This document shows, piece by piece, positions 1 to 7,076 of a stretch of DNA of 28,260 nt. The position numbers and the translations under genes were made by a program. Origin of the DNA: Candidatus Dojkabacteria bacterium UBA3081 (GTDB taxonomy: Bacteria > Patescibacteriota > Dojkabacteria > SC72); NCBI GenBank assembly GCA_002366615.1, contig DFBL01000027.1:5719-33978 (forward strand), given 5' to 3'. Every line of letters begins with the position of its first letter. Position 1 is the stretch's first letter. The notes beneath the pieces are model-generated. The model was not told the DNA's origin, made no database searches, and saw only the letters and a program-made list of their open reading frames with translations.

Positions 1-1086
1 ATGGGACAGATAAACATAGGAGGGATTCCTATGAAGGAGAAGGTTATCTTTATGAGACAGCTTGCTACTATGGTTGGGGCTGGTTTACCTATTACAAGAG
101 GTTTACAGATTATGGAACAGCAGGTATCAAATCCTATGTTTAGGAGAGTTATTACTCAAGTTAAAACTTCTGTTGAATCTGGTAAGACTTTAGCTGATTC
201 TTTTAGAGAATCTGATGAGGTGTTTGATGATGTAACTATCAACCTTATTGAAGCTGGTGAATCCAGTGGTAATTTAGATGTAATTTTAAATAAATTAGCT
301 ATTGAGCTAGAAGAGAGTAAAAAGCTAGGAGATAAATTGAGAGGTGCCTTAACCTACCCTATTATCCTTTTAGTGATTATTATTGGTGTAATGGGGTTAA
401 TGATGTTTGTGCTTGTACCCTCTATGACAGATATATATAGTGAGTTTGATGCAGAGCTACCAGCTATTACTCAATTTATGATGGGGATGAGCAACTTTTT
501 TATTGGTTACTGGTGGGTTGTATTAGTTCTTGTTTTGTCCTTAGTGATTGGTTACAAGGTATGGGTTGATACTCCCAAAGGAAAGAGGACTAGGGATAAG
601 ATATTGTTAAAGATTCCAATAATGGGTGTAATAATTAGTAAGATGCAGATTGCTCAGTTTACTAGGCTTTTGAGTTTACTTATGACTGGTGGTTTACCAA
701 TTATTAAAGCTTTAGAATTAACAGCACTATCTTTAAGCAATGAGATGTTTAAAGAGGTGATACTTCAATCTAGAGATGATGTAGAAAAGGGTGGTTCTTT
801 GGCACTTCCTATTGCACGAAGTGAGTATTATCCCCTTATCGTTAGTAGTATGATAGCTGTTGGAGAAGAAACTGGAGAGTTAGATACTGTTTTAGAAAGG
901 GTTGCACAGTATTACAAAGATGAGGTTGATACTGCTACTGAGAGTGTGTCTTCTCTTTTGGAGCCTATATTTCTTATTGTAATGGGTCTTGTTATTGCTT
1001 TTATTTCTTTAGCAATATATATGCCTATGTTCCAACTTTCAGAGGTAATGGGAATGGTAGTTGACATAGTGACTCTTATGGTGTAA
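1..1086 (+). CDS. pilC: Type IV pilus inner-membrane platform protein PilC (GspF family), 5' end cut by window
   Basis: PilC/GspF is the polytopic inner-membrane platform of the pilus machine, on which the PilB/PilT motor ATPases act. Two T2SSF repeats are visible, about residues 12-136 and 213-335. Each opens with the typical pattern of F-x-R-Q-L-A-T-x-x-x-A-G-L-P (first) and F-T-R-L-L-S-L-L-x-x-G-G-L-P (second), and each carries a G-E-(S/T)-G-x-L-D motif. Membrane segments lie near residues 119-141, 167-186 and 321-342. Full-length family members have about 50-60 extra N-terminal residues. The ATG at base 1 is followed by residues that look internal, so the gene very probably begins upstream of the window. 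It ends 40 bp before the first prepilin gene. The family call is very sure; the true start is not visible. Confidence 0.95.
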   Translation: MGQINIGGIPMKEKVIFMRQLATMVGAGLPITRGLQIMEQQVSNPMFRRVITQVKTSVESGKTLADSFRESDEVFDDVTINLIEAGESSGNLDVILNKLAIELEESKKLGDKLRGALTYPIILLVIIIGVMGLMMFVLVPSMTDIYSEFDAELPAITQFMMGMSNFFIGYWWVVLVLVLSLVIGYKVWVDTPKGKRTRDKILLKIPIMGVIISKMQIAQFTRLLSLLMTGGLPIIKALELTALSLSNEMFKEVILQSRDDVEKGGSLALPIARSEYYPLIVSSMIAVGEETGELDTVLERVAQYYKDEVDTATESVSSLLEPIFLIVMGLVIAFISLAIYMPMFQLSEVMGMVVDIVTLMV

Positions 1087-1126
1087 TTTTTTATATATAA
1101 ATTAAATTAATTATATTTGTATGGGA

Positions 1127-1684
1127 ATGAATAAGAAATATTCAGGTTTCACCCTAGTAGAGATGCTTATCGTAATGGGTATTATAATTATCCTTATGGG
1201 GGTAGGTATAGCTGCAGGTAGATTTGCAATTCAAAGAGCAAATGATGTAGCACATCAGAATGCTGCAGATCAATTATTTACAGCAGTACAATCGTATCTT
1301 ACCGATGAGAGGGAGTATCCTGTTGTATCAAGTTGGGCTATATCAATGGGGCAAAGTGCTGCCTGTACACCCACAAGTACTTCTCCATGTCTTGATCAAT
1401 ATTTGACTTCTGGAGAATTTAGGGGAGGTACTGACTCTACTTACTACTATTGGACTGATGGTTCTTCCGCTCTAGTATGTGTCTCAAAGGGAGGTCTTGA
1501 CGATGCTGATCTAAGGGGTTATTACTGTACAGGAAATGCATTTGGTGCAACTGGGGCTCCAAGCATATCAACTAAAGATGTAATAGCAGGAGATTTAACC
1601 GAGGCGGATTTTTTGTTTAAGCAGGATTGGATTAATGACAATGATGCTTTTGATCCAGCAGAATCATTAGTTGCAACTTCATAA
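1127..1684 (+). CDS. Type IV prepilin, probable major pilin
   Basis: This is a type IVa-like prepilin that PilD would process and that would assemble into the pilus. The short leader M-N-K-K-Y-S-G is followed by F-T-L-V-E-M-L-I-V-M, with Glu at +5 of the mature protein and a hydrophobic N-terminal helix of about 22 residues. The length is 185 aa. Four cysteines are present; the last two, about 17 residues apart towards the C-terminus, fit a disulfide-bounded D-region. An in-frame ATG lies two codons upstream at 1121. I prefer 1127 because the leader then matches the basic leaders of the sister prepilins and the start falls 9 nt after a TATATT box (1112-1117). It is the only pilin gene here followed at once by a strong terminator, which suggests it is the abundant subunit; that is inference. 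Confidence 0.88.
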   Translation: MNKKYSGFTLVEMLIVMGIIIILMGVGIAAGRFAIQRANDVAHQNAADQLFTAVQSYLTDEREYPVVSSWAISMGQSAACTPTSTSPCLDQYLTSGEFRGGTDSTYYYWTDGSSALVCVSKGGLDDADLRGYYCTGNAFGATGAPSISTKDVIAGDLTEADFLFKQDWINDNDAFDPAESLVATS

Positions 1685-1713
1685 GGGAAAGAGAGATTTA
1701 GTATTTTGATTTT

Positions 1714-1745
1714 AAACCCCCTCCCTTGAGGGGGTTTCTCTTTTA
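1714..1745 (+). terminator. Rho-independent terminator after the first prepilin
   Basis: A perfect 10-bp stem, AAACCCCCTC (1714-1723) pairing with GAGGGGGTTT (1728-1737), closes a 4-nt loop (CCTT). It is followed by the T-rich tract CTCTTTT. It separates pilC-prepilin from pilD and the minor pilins. It is the strongest terminator hairpin seen in the window. Confidence 0.9.
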
Positions 1746-1756
1746 GAGAAAATATA

Positions 1757-1762
1757 TATAAT
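1757..1762 (+). promoter_or_regulatory. -10 element of a pilD promoter, leaderless configuration
   Basis: TATAAT ends 6 nt before the pilD ATG (1769) and lies just after the terminator. No good -35 is visible 15-18 bp upstream, where the sequence is TTTCTC-like. Transcription starting about 7 nt after the box would begin at or next to the start codon. Confidence 0.5.
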
Positions 1763-1768
1763 GGGTAT

Positions 1769-2548
1769 ATGTATATATATTTTACATTTATTACATTTAT
1801 ACTAGGATTAGTATTAGCTAGTTTCTTAAATGCTTTATTGTATAGGATAGATAATGGATATAAATATCCAGATATCTTTATTAAAGGATCTCACTGTGAG
1901 AAATGTGGGAAGCTATTAAAAACTTATGAGTTAATACCTGTACTCTCATATTTCATATTTAAAGGTAAATGCTCTGTGTGTGGGTATAGGGTTCCTTTGT
2001 ACTATCCTGTATCTGAATTTTTCTTAGGTATTGGTTTAGCAAGTATATACTACTATTCCCTATCCCCTATTCTCTACTTTGTATTAATATCTCTTTTTAT
2101 ATTTTCTTACTTTGATAGAATATACAAAGGAGTTCCTAGGATATTGGTTAATGTATTTTTAGGTATATTGGGTATGTATTTTGTAATGGTTACCCTATTA
2201 ACTGATACTGTACCCAAGAATGCTATTTTAATCTCTCTGGGTATAATTCTATTTATATTTCTTCTTACAAAGATATTAAAAAAACCCTTTGGCTTTGGAG
2301 ATATACTTGTTCTAGTAGGATTGGGATTGGTATTAAATACTCCTCTTTACATTCTATATATCTATATCTTTATTTTTTTTTCAACAGGGTATGCCCTATT
2401 AAGAATACTTCTTAAAAAAGCAACTTTGAAATCTGCTATTCCCCTACTCCCTTTCATATATATATCTTTTTCAATATTACTTTTGATTGGTGAATATTTA
2501 ATAGAGAATTGGAAAATATTGGATATATTCATACATCTAAATACTTGA
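1769..2548 (+). CDS. pilD: Prepilin peptidase PilD (A24 aspartic protease)
   Basis: This polytopic membrane enzyme cleaves prepilin leaders after Gly and usually N-methylates the new N-terminus. The protein is 259 aa. The N-terminal segment N-A-L-L-Y-R and a cytoplasmic loop with two CXXC pairs (C43/C46 and C68/C71) around E-L-I-P-V-L-S-Y are typical of the family's first domain. The catalytic aspartates are D116 (in S-Y-F-D, followed by V-P) and D178 in the G-F-G-D motif. About seven to eight hydrophobic segments fill the rest. The ATG at 1761 is in another frame and was rejected. The gene stands alone after a terminator and probably has its own promoter. Its substrates are likely the four class III-type prepilins and perhaps the PilX-like protein of this locus. 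Confidence 0.95.
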   Translation: MYIYFTFITFILGLVLASFLNALLYRIDNGYKYPDIFIKGSHCEKCGKLLKTYELIPVLSYFIFKGKCSVCGYRVPLYYPVSEFFLGIGLASIYYYSLSPILYFVLISLFIFSYFDRIYKGVPRILVNVFLGILGMYFVMVTLLTDTVPKNAILISLGIILFIFLLTKILKKPFGFGDILVLVGLGLVLNTPLYILYIYIFIFFSTGYALLRILLKKATLKSAIPLLPFIYISFSILLLIGEYLIENWKILDIFIHLNT

Positions 2549-2600
2549 GTACTTCTTAAATATCTGCTAGATTATAACTAATAGTTATACTGTACTGTCT

Positions 2601-3629
2601 ATGAGAAAGAACAACAAAAAATATTTAGGATTTACACTCGTAGAGATGCTTATTGTTATGGCTATTGTCATTATCTTAGGGGCTTTTGGTACTGGTGGGT
2701 TTATTGGATTTAGAGAAACAATGACAGCTAGAGAGAATGTACAAACAATTATGCAGGATATTCAAAGAGCTAGGAATATGGCTATGAACGTAGAAAAAGA
2801 GAAAGATGATCCTTGGTTATATGGGATAGTAATGAATTTTGATGACATCAGAAATGGAAGATATTATACGTACAAATGGGAGTCTGAGTTTAGCACTTAT
2901 GGGAATTTAATAACTACATCAAAGTTCCCAAGGTATGACCCGAATAAACCTATTGGTTCATCACTTCTTGATTGTCAAACTCCATGTAGTCCAGACGTTT
3001 GTAACCATCCGTGGGCTCCTCCAGGGAAATGTGATGAGAGAACGACCGAGTGTGAACAAAGTTGTATGAATAATATTACATATGGTGACTGTAATTGTGG
3101 ACCTGTTGATACTAATTTCAAAAATGCTCAGCTTCCTTATAATTACAAAACTGATGTCTATACTCCAGGTCAGACTTCATTAGAGGAGATTAAGGGAAGC
3201 AATTTTTTGGGGCTTGTAGATGTTGATTATCAATCAAGAGTAGATGCTCCCCACTTTTCCTCAACTAGTGCCTGGATTGTTTTTGAGGCTGTTACCGGTA
3301 GAGTGTTTCTATACAAATATAATGGGACTTTGATTAATGTAGATGATACTGGAGAACCTGTAGAAACGACCCAAATACGACCAGTTCGTATTGTCTTAAC
3401 AAGGAGGTTTAGTTCTAAGTTTGATGTTATTGCTATTGATCCTATATCTGGTGTTCCTGTGCACAGGGTGTATGACCAAAGAAATCCAGATTGCCCCCTT
3501 GATAGTTATACTAACCAGTGTTTTAATTTGCTAATCCCTTATCATAATCCTCCCTATGAACGAATCTACGGTAACTACATAAGCCATACAGCAGAAGATG
3601 AAATTAAATCATATAGAGATTTGTATTAA
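2601..3629 (+). CDS. Prepilin-like protein with cysteine-rich insert (GspH/PseudoPilin-like)
   Basis: This is a prepilin by its N-terminus: the basic leader M-R-K-N-N-K-K-Y-L-G, then F-T-L-V-E-M-L-I-V-M with Glu at +5 and a hydrophobic helix to about residue 32. At 342 aa it is long for a minor pilin. Eight cysteines fall between residues 125 and 166, and two more occur near the C-terminus. This inserted region looks like a disulfide-stabilised domain. The C-terminal half (V-R-I-V-L-T-R-R-F-S-S-K-F-D-V) resembles the beta-rich end of GspH-type pseudopilins. The gene is first in a tight run of minor pilin genes, only 2 bp from the next. A TATACT box 9 nt before the ATG may drive it. It probably serves as a minor or priming pilin. 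Confidence 0.85.
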   Translation: MRKNNKKYLGFTLVEMLIVMAIVIILGAFGTGGFIGFRETMTARENVQTIMQDIQRARNMAMNVEKEKDDPWLYGIVMNFDDIRNGRYYTYKWESEFSTYGNLITTSKFPRYDPNKPIGSSLLDCQTPCSPDVCNHPWAPPGKCDERTTECEQSCMNNITYGDCNCGPVDTNFKNAQLPYNYKTDVYTPGQTSLEEIKGSNFLGLVDVDYQSRVDAPHFSSTSAWIVFEAVTGRVFLYKYNGTLINVDDTGEPVETTQIRPVRIVLTRRFSSKFDVIAIDPISGVPVHRVYDQRNPDCPLDSYTNQCFNLLIPYHNPPYERIYGNYISHTAEDEIKSYRDLY

Positions 3630-3631
3630 TT

Positions 3632-4339
3632 ATGAATAAAAAAAATATAAATAAAATTAGAAGATATAAAGGATTAGGTTTCGCAGAAGCCCTAATAGCA
3701 TTAATGATTTCTGGTGTAGTAGCTGTTGTTTTAATGAGTATATCTGCTAATGCTTTACAAGAATTACATACTCTTGATTTAGAGGATGAACTAGCACAAA
3801 GAGCTATTTCAACCGCAGTACTTGTACAAAATTTCGCAACAGAAGCATCTAAGGGAGATCCAGAAGACAATATTTTTTACAATGATCTCCAAACAAATCA
3901 ATGCTACGGTTTTGATGTACAAGGTGGAGAGACAGTAGCTATAAGTACTGACTCTGTATGTATGTTCCAAAACAATTGGTTTTATATTAAAGTAAAAGGC
4001 ACTTATGATACTACACCAATTGGTTCCATATCAGATGATGATGGGGGGTATGATGATGGGGGGTATGATGATGGGGGGTATGATGATGGAATGGGGCCTT
4101 GGGAGTCAGTTCCAATTGGGAGCGATGAAATAGGAAATTGTCCTAGGAGTGGAGATACAAGAATACTTTCTCCAGATGATAATGATTTCTTTAGACTCTT
4201 TTGTATTGCATATGCTAAGACATCAGACAAAAAGAAAATTATTATAAAAGTATTTACTGGGGTTGGAAATATGTCTGGAGAAGCTACAACAGATGCAGAT
4301 ATTAAAGATTATGAATATTATTCAGTAATATCCTTATGA
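3632..4339 (+). CDS. PilV-like minor prepilin with Gly-Gly-Tyr-Asp-Asp repeat
   Basis: The 235-aa protein has a long basic leader, then K-G-L-G-F-A-E-A-L-I-A-L-M. Aligning Glu to +5 puts the cleavage after G14 with Leu, not Phe, at +1; cleavage after the next Gly would leave Glu at +3. The E-A-L-I-A-L pattern resembles PilV. Residues 136-153 are a low-complexity repeat of D-D-G-G-Y, encoded by a 15-bp tandem repeat, which may form a flexible linker or metal-binding segment. It begins 2 bp after the preceding prepilin gene and overlaps the next by 4 bp (ATGA), so the genes are translationally coupled. The minor-pilin role is inferred from position and N-terminus. Confidence 0.85.
   Translation: MNKKNINKIRRYKGLGFAEALIALMISGVVAVVLMSISANALQELHTLDLEDELAQRAISTAVLVQNFATEASKGDPEDNIFYNDLQTNQCYGFDVQGGETVAISTDSVCMFQNNWFYIKVKGTYDTTPIGSISDDDGGYDDGGYDDGGYDDGMGPWESVPIGSDEIGNCPRSGDTRILSPDDNDFFRLFCIAYAKTSDKKKIIIKVFTGVGNMSGEATTDADIKDYEYYSVISL
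4037..4089 (+). repeat. 15-bp tandem repeat (about 3.5 copies)
   Basis: GATGATGGGGGGTAT occurs three times in perfect succession (4037-4081), followed by a partial copy (GATGATGG). It is in frame and encodes D-D-G-G-Y units inside the PilV-like prepilin. The copies are identical at DNA level, including the GGG GGG glycine codons, which is notable in this AT-rich genome. This suggests recent expansion by slippage. Confidence 0.95.
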
Positions 4340-5022
4340 GAAAAAATATACAAAAATACAAGGGTTTTAGTTTTATAGAATTACTTCTAACTCTTATGAT
4401 TCTTATGGTAGTAATGCTTTTAGTTGCAACAACTTTAACTACTATTAGTAGAGTATCTGTAACTACAAGTAACAAGAATTTAGCTAGAAATGATATTAAC
4501 TACATTATGGATACCTTTCAAAGAACTATCTCTAATGCAAATATTGATGAGATCTACCTATTTGATTCATCTCAATCAACTGTGGAGTTTGTAAGTGGAC
4601 AAATATCTTTAAATGATAGTACAAATGGGGGTCAATATGAAGTTGAGCAAGCTCTTGGTGAATATGGAAACGAGATACAGGTTAAACTGTATGGATATGA
4701 CTATTGGGTATGTTTAGGGTTCTTTAGAGATGTGAATAATTATGGCTATCTTTTTAGAACATATAATAGGAAGGATAACCTAAGAGAGGATCATTCTAAA
4801 TGTTTTGATGAGGATGCAGTCATTACCCTCTTACATTCGTATAGTATCAATATCGATGAATTTGATATACAGTATGTAGATATGGGAGAGAGCATAAATA
4901 GTATGTTTCTTATTAATGCAACAGTAGAACCCCTTATGTGGCCAGTTTCAGATACTTTCCCTGTTAACAAATATGTATCAAGACAGAGTGTCATTTCAAC
5001 TGAAGCTTTGACAGTCTATTAA
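4336..5022 (+). CDS. PilW-like minor prepilin
   Basis: The 228-aa protein starts M-R-K-N-I-Q-K-Y-K-G, followed by F-S-F-I-E-L-L-L-T-L-M, a canonical prepilin cleavage and methylation motif with Phe at +1 and Glu at +5. A hydrophobic helix follows to about residue 34. The remainder is a soluble, beta-rich domain of the PilW/GspJ size class, with no motif I can assign. The start codon overlaps the stop of the PilV-like gene (ATGA). The order PilV-like, PilW-like, PilX-like matches minor-pilin operons known in other bacteria, which supports a role in pilus initiation or tip assembly. Confidence 0.85.
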   Translation: MRKNIQKYKGFSFIELLLTLMILMVVMLLVATTLTTISRVSVTTSNKNLARNDINYIMDTFQRTISNANIDEIYLFDSSQSTVEFVSGQISLNDSTNGGQYEVEQALGEYGNEIQVKLYGYDYWVCLGFFRDVNNYGYLFRTYNRKDNLREDHSKCFDEDAVITLLHSYSINIDEFDIQYVDMGESINSMFLINATVEPLMWPVSDTFPVNKYVSRQSVISTEALTVY

Positions 5023-5042
5023 TAAATTATTAATTTATATAT

Positions 5043-6038
5043 ATGAAAAATTGGATATCAAAAAGATATTCTGGGCAAGCCATAGCAATAATTATGGTTA
5101 TGCTGGTTGTTGCAACTATAATAGGATTTTCTGTTTACTCAAGAATGCAAGTAAATAGGCAGGTACAGGTTGATACTAAGGAATCTACTAGAGCCTTGAC
5201 TCAAGCTGATACCATTCTTTCAGTATTTACAACTAATGATTTAGCAACAGTCCAGGCTTTATTATCCCACTATTCTTCCCAGGAATGTTTTAGTACAGAA
5301 GAGGGATGCATATATTCTGGCTTTAGTAAAATCGAAGAACTCTTTTCTGTCTTTGGTCTAGAATATATGGTACCTCTCTTACGAGTCAAAGATTGGTGTT
5401 CAGGTGAGGCTGATTCAACATTAGAAGAGACAAGTGGTATTAATCTATCTTTATCATATGCAACTGCACAGGATGCTATAGCCTACTCGGTAGGAGATGT
5501 TTTTGCACTTAACACTAGGAATATTTCTGGAGCTTTAACTGATTGTAAAGTAACCTTAGAATTAACAGGTGGAGAGGCATCATTTGCAGAGGCATTTACT
5601 ACGAAGAAGGTATATATGGATCAATTAACAGGGGAGGTTTCTCCCTATCAATTAGAAGATATGCAGTTAGGTTGTATTGGAGATTGTTGGACAACAGAGG
5701 TATTGCAACCTGAAAGTTCCGTTTTCTATGCTCTTGATGATGCAACAAGTGATCCTTTAGATAGGGAAATTATTGTTAATATGGGAGAGACAAGGGGAGT
5801 ATATCCTCTCTATGAATATAGAATACTTCCCTTGAAGGGGATAATAAATATAGCCATAGCTAATACTACTCCTGAGTGTGGAAACTATTTTGATAATTAC
5901 AAGATAGTATCATCAGTTACATGTGGGGATAATACAAGAACAAAGATGGTAATAATACCATCACCAAACAATAGTGGATACTCTCCCCTATTCGATTACA
6001 CAATATACAACGCAACTGGAGTATTAGAGCCAGATTAA
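5043..6038 (+). CDS. PilX-like minor pilin
   Basis: The 331-aa protein has a short basic N-terminus, then G-Q-A-I-A-I-I-M-V-M-L-V-V-A and a hydrophobic helix ending in S-V-Y-S-R. The following stretch, K-E-S-T-R-A-L-T-Q-A-D, matches the PilX N-terminal pattern in which aromatic or basic residues precede an alpha-helix. As in PilX/GspK-type proteins, Glu at +5 is absent, which fits a subunit placed at the very tip. The soluble part has eight or more cysteines, consistent with extracytoplasmic disulfides. It lies 20 bp after the PilW-like gene and completes the minor-pilin set, just before the receiver gene. The call rests on the N-terminal pattern and operon position. Confidence 0.75.
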   Translation: MKNWISKRYSGQAIAIIMVMLVVATIIGFSVYSRMQVNRQVQVDTKESTRALTQADTILSVFTTNDLATVQALLSHYSSQECFSTEEGCIYSGFSKIEELFSVFGLEYMVPLLRVKDWCSGEADSTLEETSGINLSLSYATAQDAIAYSVGDVFALNTRNISGALTDCKVTLELTGGEASFAEAFTTKKVYMDQLTGEVSPYQLEDMQLGCIGDCWTTEVLQPESSVFYALDDATSDPLDREIIVNMGETRGVYPLYEYRILPLKGIINIAIANTTPECGNYFDNYKIVSSVTCGDNTRTKMVIIPSPNNSGYSPLFDYTIYNATGVLEPD

Positions 6039-6056
6039 TTTTAAAAACATTTAAAT

Positions 6057-6440
6057 ATGGAAGATACAAAAAAAATACTAGTTATTGAAGATGAAACACC
6101 TCTTTTGGATTCATATGCAGAGCTTGTACAAAATGCTGGGTATATTGCTTTAAAGGCACGTGATGGCTATCAAGGTTTAGATACCTTAGCGAATAATTTA
6201 GATCAAATAGATTTGGTTCTACTTGATTTAATGATGCCAGGTGTAGATGGTTTAGAGGTACTAAAAACTGTACGTAACAATGAAGAGAAATATGGCAAGA
6301 TGCCAATAGTGATTCTTACTAATATGACTAGTGAGTCAGTAGTTAAAGAGGCATTTGATATAGGTGCTACATCATATCTAGTAAAGACAGATTTGGATTA
6401 TGAAGGTTTAGTAAAAGAATTGAATAAATTCTTTGGATAA
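6057..6440 (+). CDS. CheY-like single-domain response regulator
   Basis: This 127-aa stand-alone receiver domain has no output domain. The acidic pair E11/D12, phosphoacceptor D57 (in L-V-L-L-D-L-M-M-P), T88 and K110 are all in place, so it should be phosphorylated by a histidine kinase that is not in the window. It lies 18 bp after the PilX-like gene and overlaps the following gene by 8 bp. Being embedded in the pilus operon suggests that it controls pilus extension, retraction or export by protein-protein contact, as PilG/PilH-type receivers do elsewhere. That function is inference; the receiver identity is very sure. Confidence 0.95.
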   Translation: MEDTKKILVIEDETPLLDSYAELVQNAGYIALKARDGYQGLDTLANNLDQIDLVLLDLMMPGVDGLEVLKTVRNNEEKYGKMPIVILTNMTSESVVKEAFDIGATSYLVKTDLDYEGLVKELNKFFG

Positions 6441-7038
6441 ACTGCCTAAATTTAGTATTAAAAAAGTGAAAAAAATTGCTATAAAGAGAGATATATTTAT
6501 TAAAATAGGCCTTATTCTTCTATCCTTATTTTTACTTTTCCTATTTATTTGGTTAGGATTTTCATTTTATTCAATGCAAGGAGGGAATGAATATCTTATC
6601 CCAATAATTAACCTTGAAGAAGAATTGGATAGAAAGGTGGCATATGAATCACTAAATAGAGAGGGTAATTATTTGGAGTATAGATATAAGATAGTAACAT
6701 ATCAAATAGCATTCGAGGAAGATAAGTATGTTTTGTATGCCTATGCATATGATTTTTTAGATTCTTATGAAGATATTGAGGATGCAAAATTTGTTTACGA
6801 ACTTGATAAAGATAAGGGGAAATTTGATTTTGAAACCCTTGAATGGGGTCAGCCTTTCTATATTACATTACGATATCGTGTAGATAAAGATTTCAACTAT
6901 TTTATTGATTATTCTGTTTCCTTACTAAAAAAGTTTATTTCAGGAGAATTATCAATGGATAGCAAGGGGGAATTTACAATAAAAAGGGATATGAATAATT
7001 GGGAGATTGAGGTATTAGAGCCTGTAATCTTAGAATGA
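6433..7038 (+). CDS. Single-pass membrane protein of unknown function in pilus locus
   Basis: I do not recognise the family of this 201-aa protein. A lysine-rich cytoplasmic N-terminus of about 23 residues precedes one transmembrane helix (about 24-46). The rest is an acidic, aromatic-rich domain predicted to lie outside, with alternating Tyr/Phe and charged residues suggesting beta-strands. The start is TTG at 6433, overlapping the receiver gene by 8 bp; the first ATG in frame would delete the membrane helix, so TTG is preferred. Its stop overlaps an ATG at 7035 (ATGA). Tight coupling to the receiver gene and the large secreted protein suggests a pilus-related envelope role. Confidence 0.75.
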   Translation: MDKLPKFSIKKVKKIAIKRDIFIKIGLILLSLFLLFLFIWLGFSFYSMQGGNEYLIPIINLEEELDRKVAYESLNREGNYLEYRYKIVTYQIAFEEDKYVLYAYAYDFLDSYEDIEDAKFVYELDKDKGKFDFETLEWGQPFYITLRYRVDKDFNYFIDYSVSLLKKFISGELSMDSKGEFTIKRDMNNWEIEVLEPVILE

Positions 7039-7043
7039 GATTA

Positions 7044-7070
7044 TTGAATAATAATAAATTTTTGTATAAA
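7044..7070 (+). promoter_or_regulatory. Candidate promoter before the first large cysteine-rich protein
   Basis: TTGAAT (7044-7049) and TATAAA (7065-7070) are separated by 15 bp, which is short. The -10 box ends 6 nt before the ATG at 7077 that yields a clean signal peptide. This spacing matches other near-leaderless starts in the window. Confidence 0.35.
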
Positions 7071-7076
7071 AATAGA

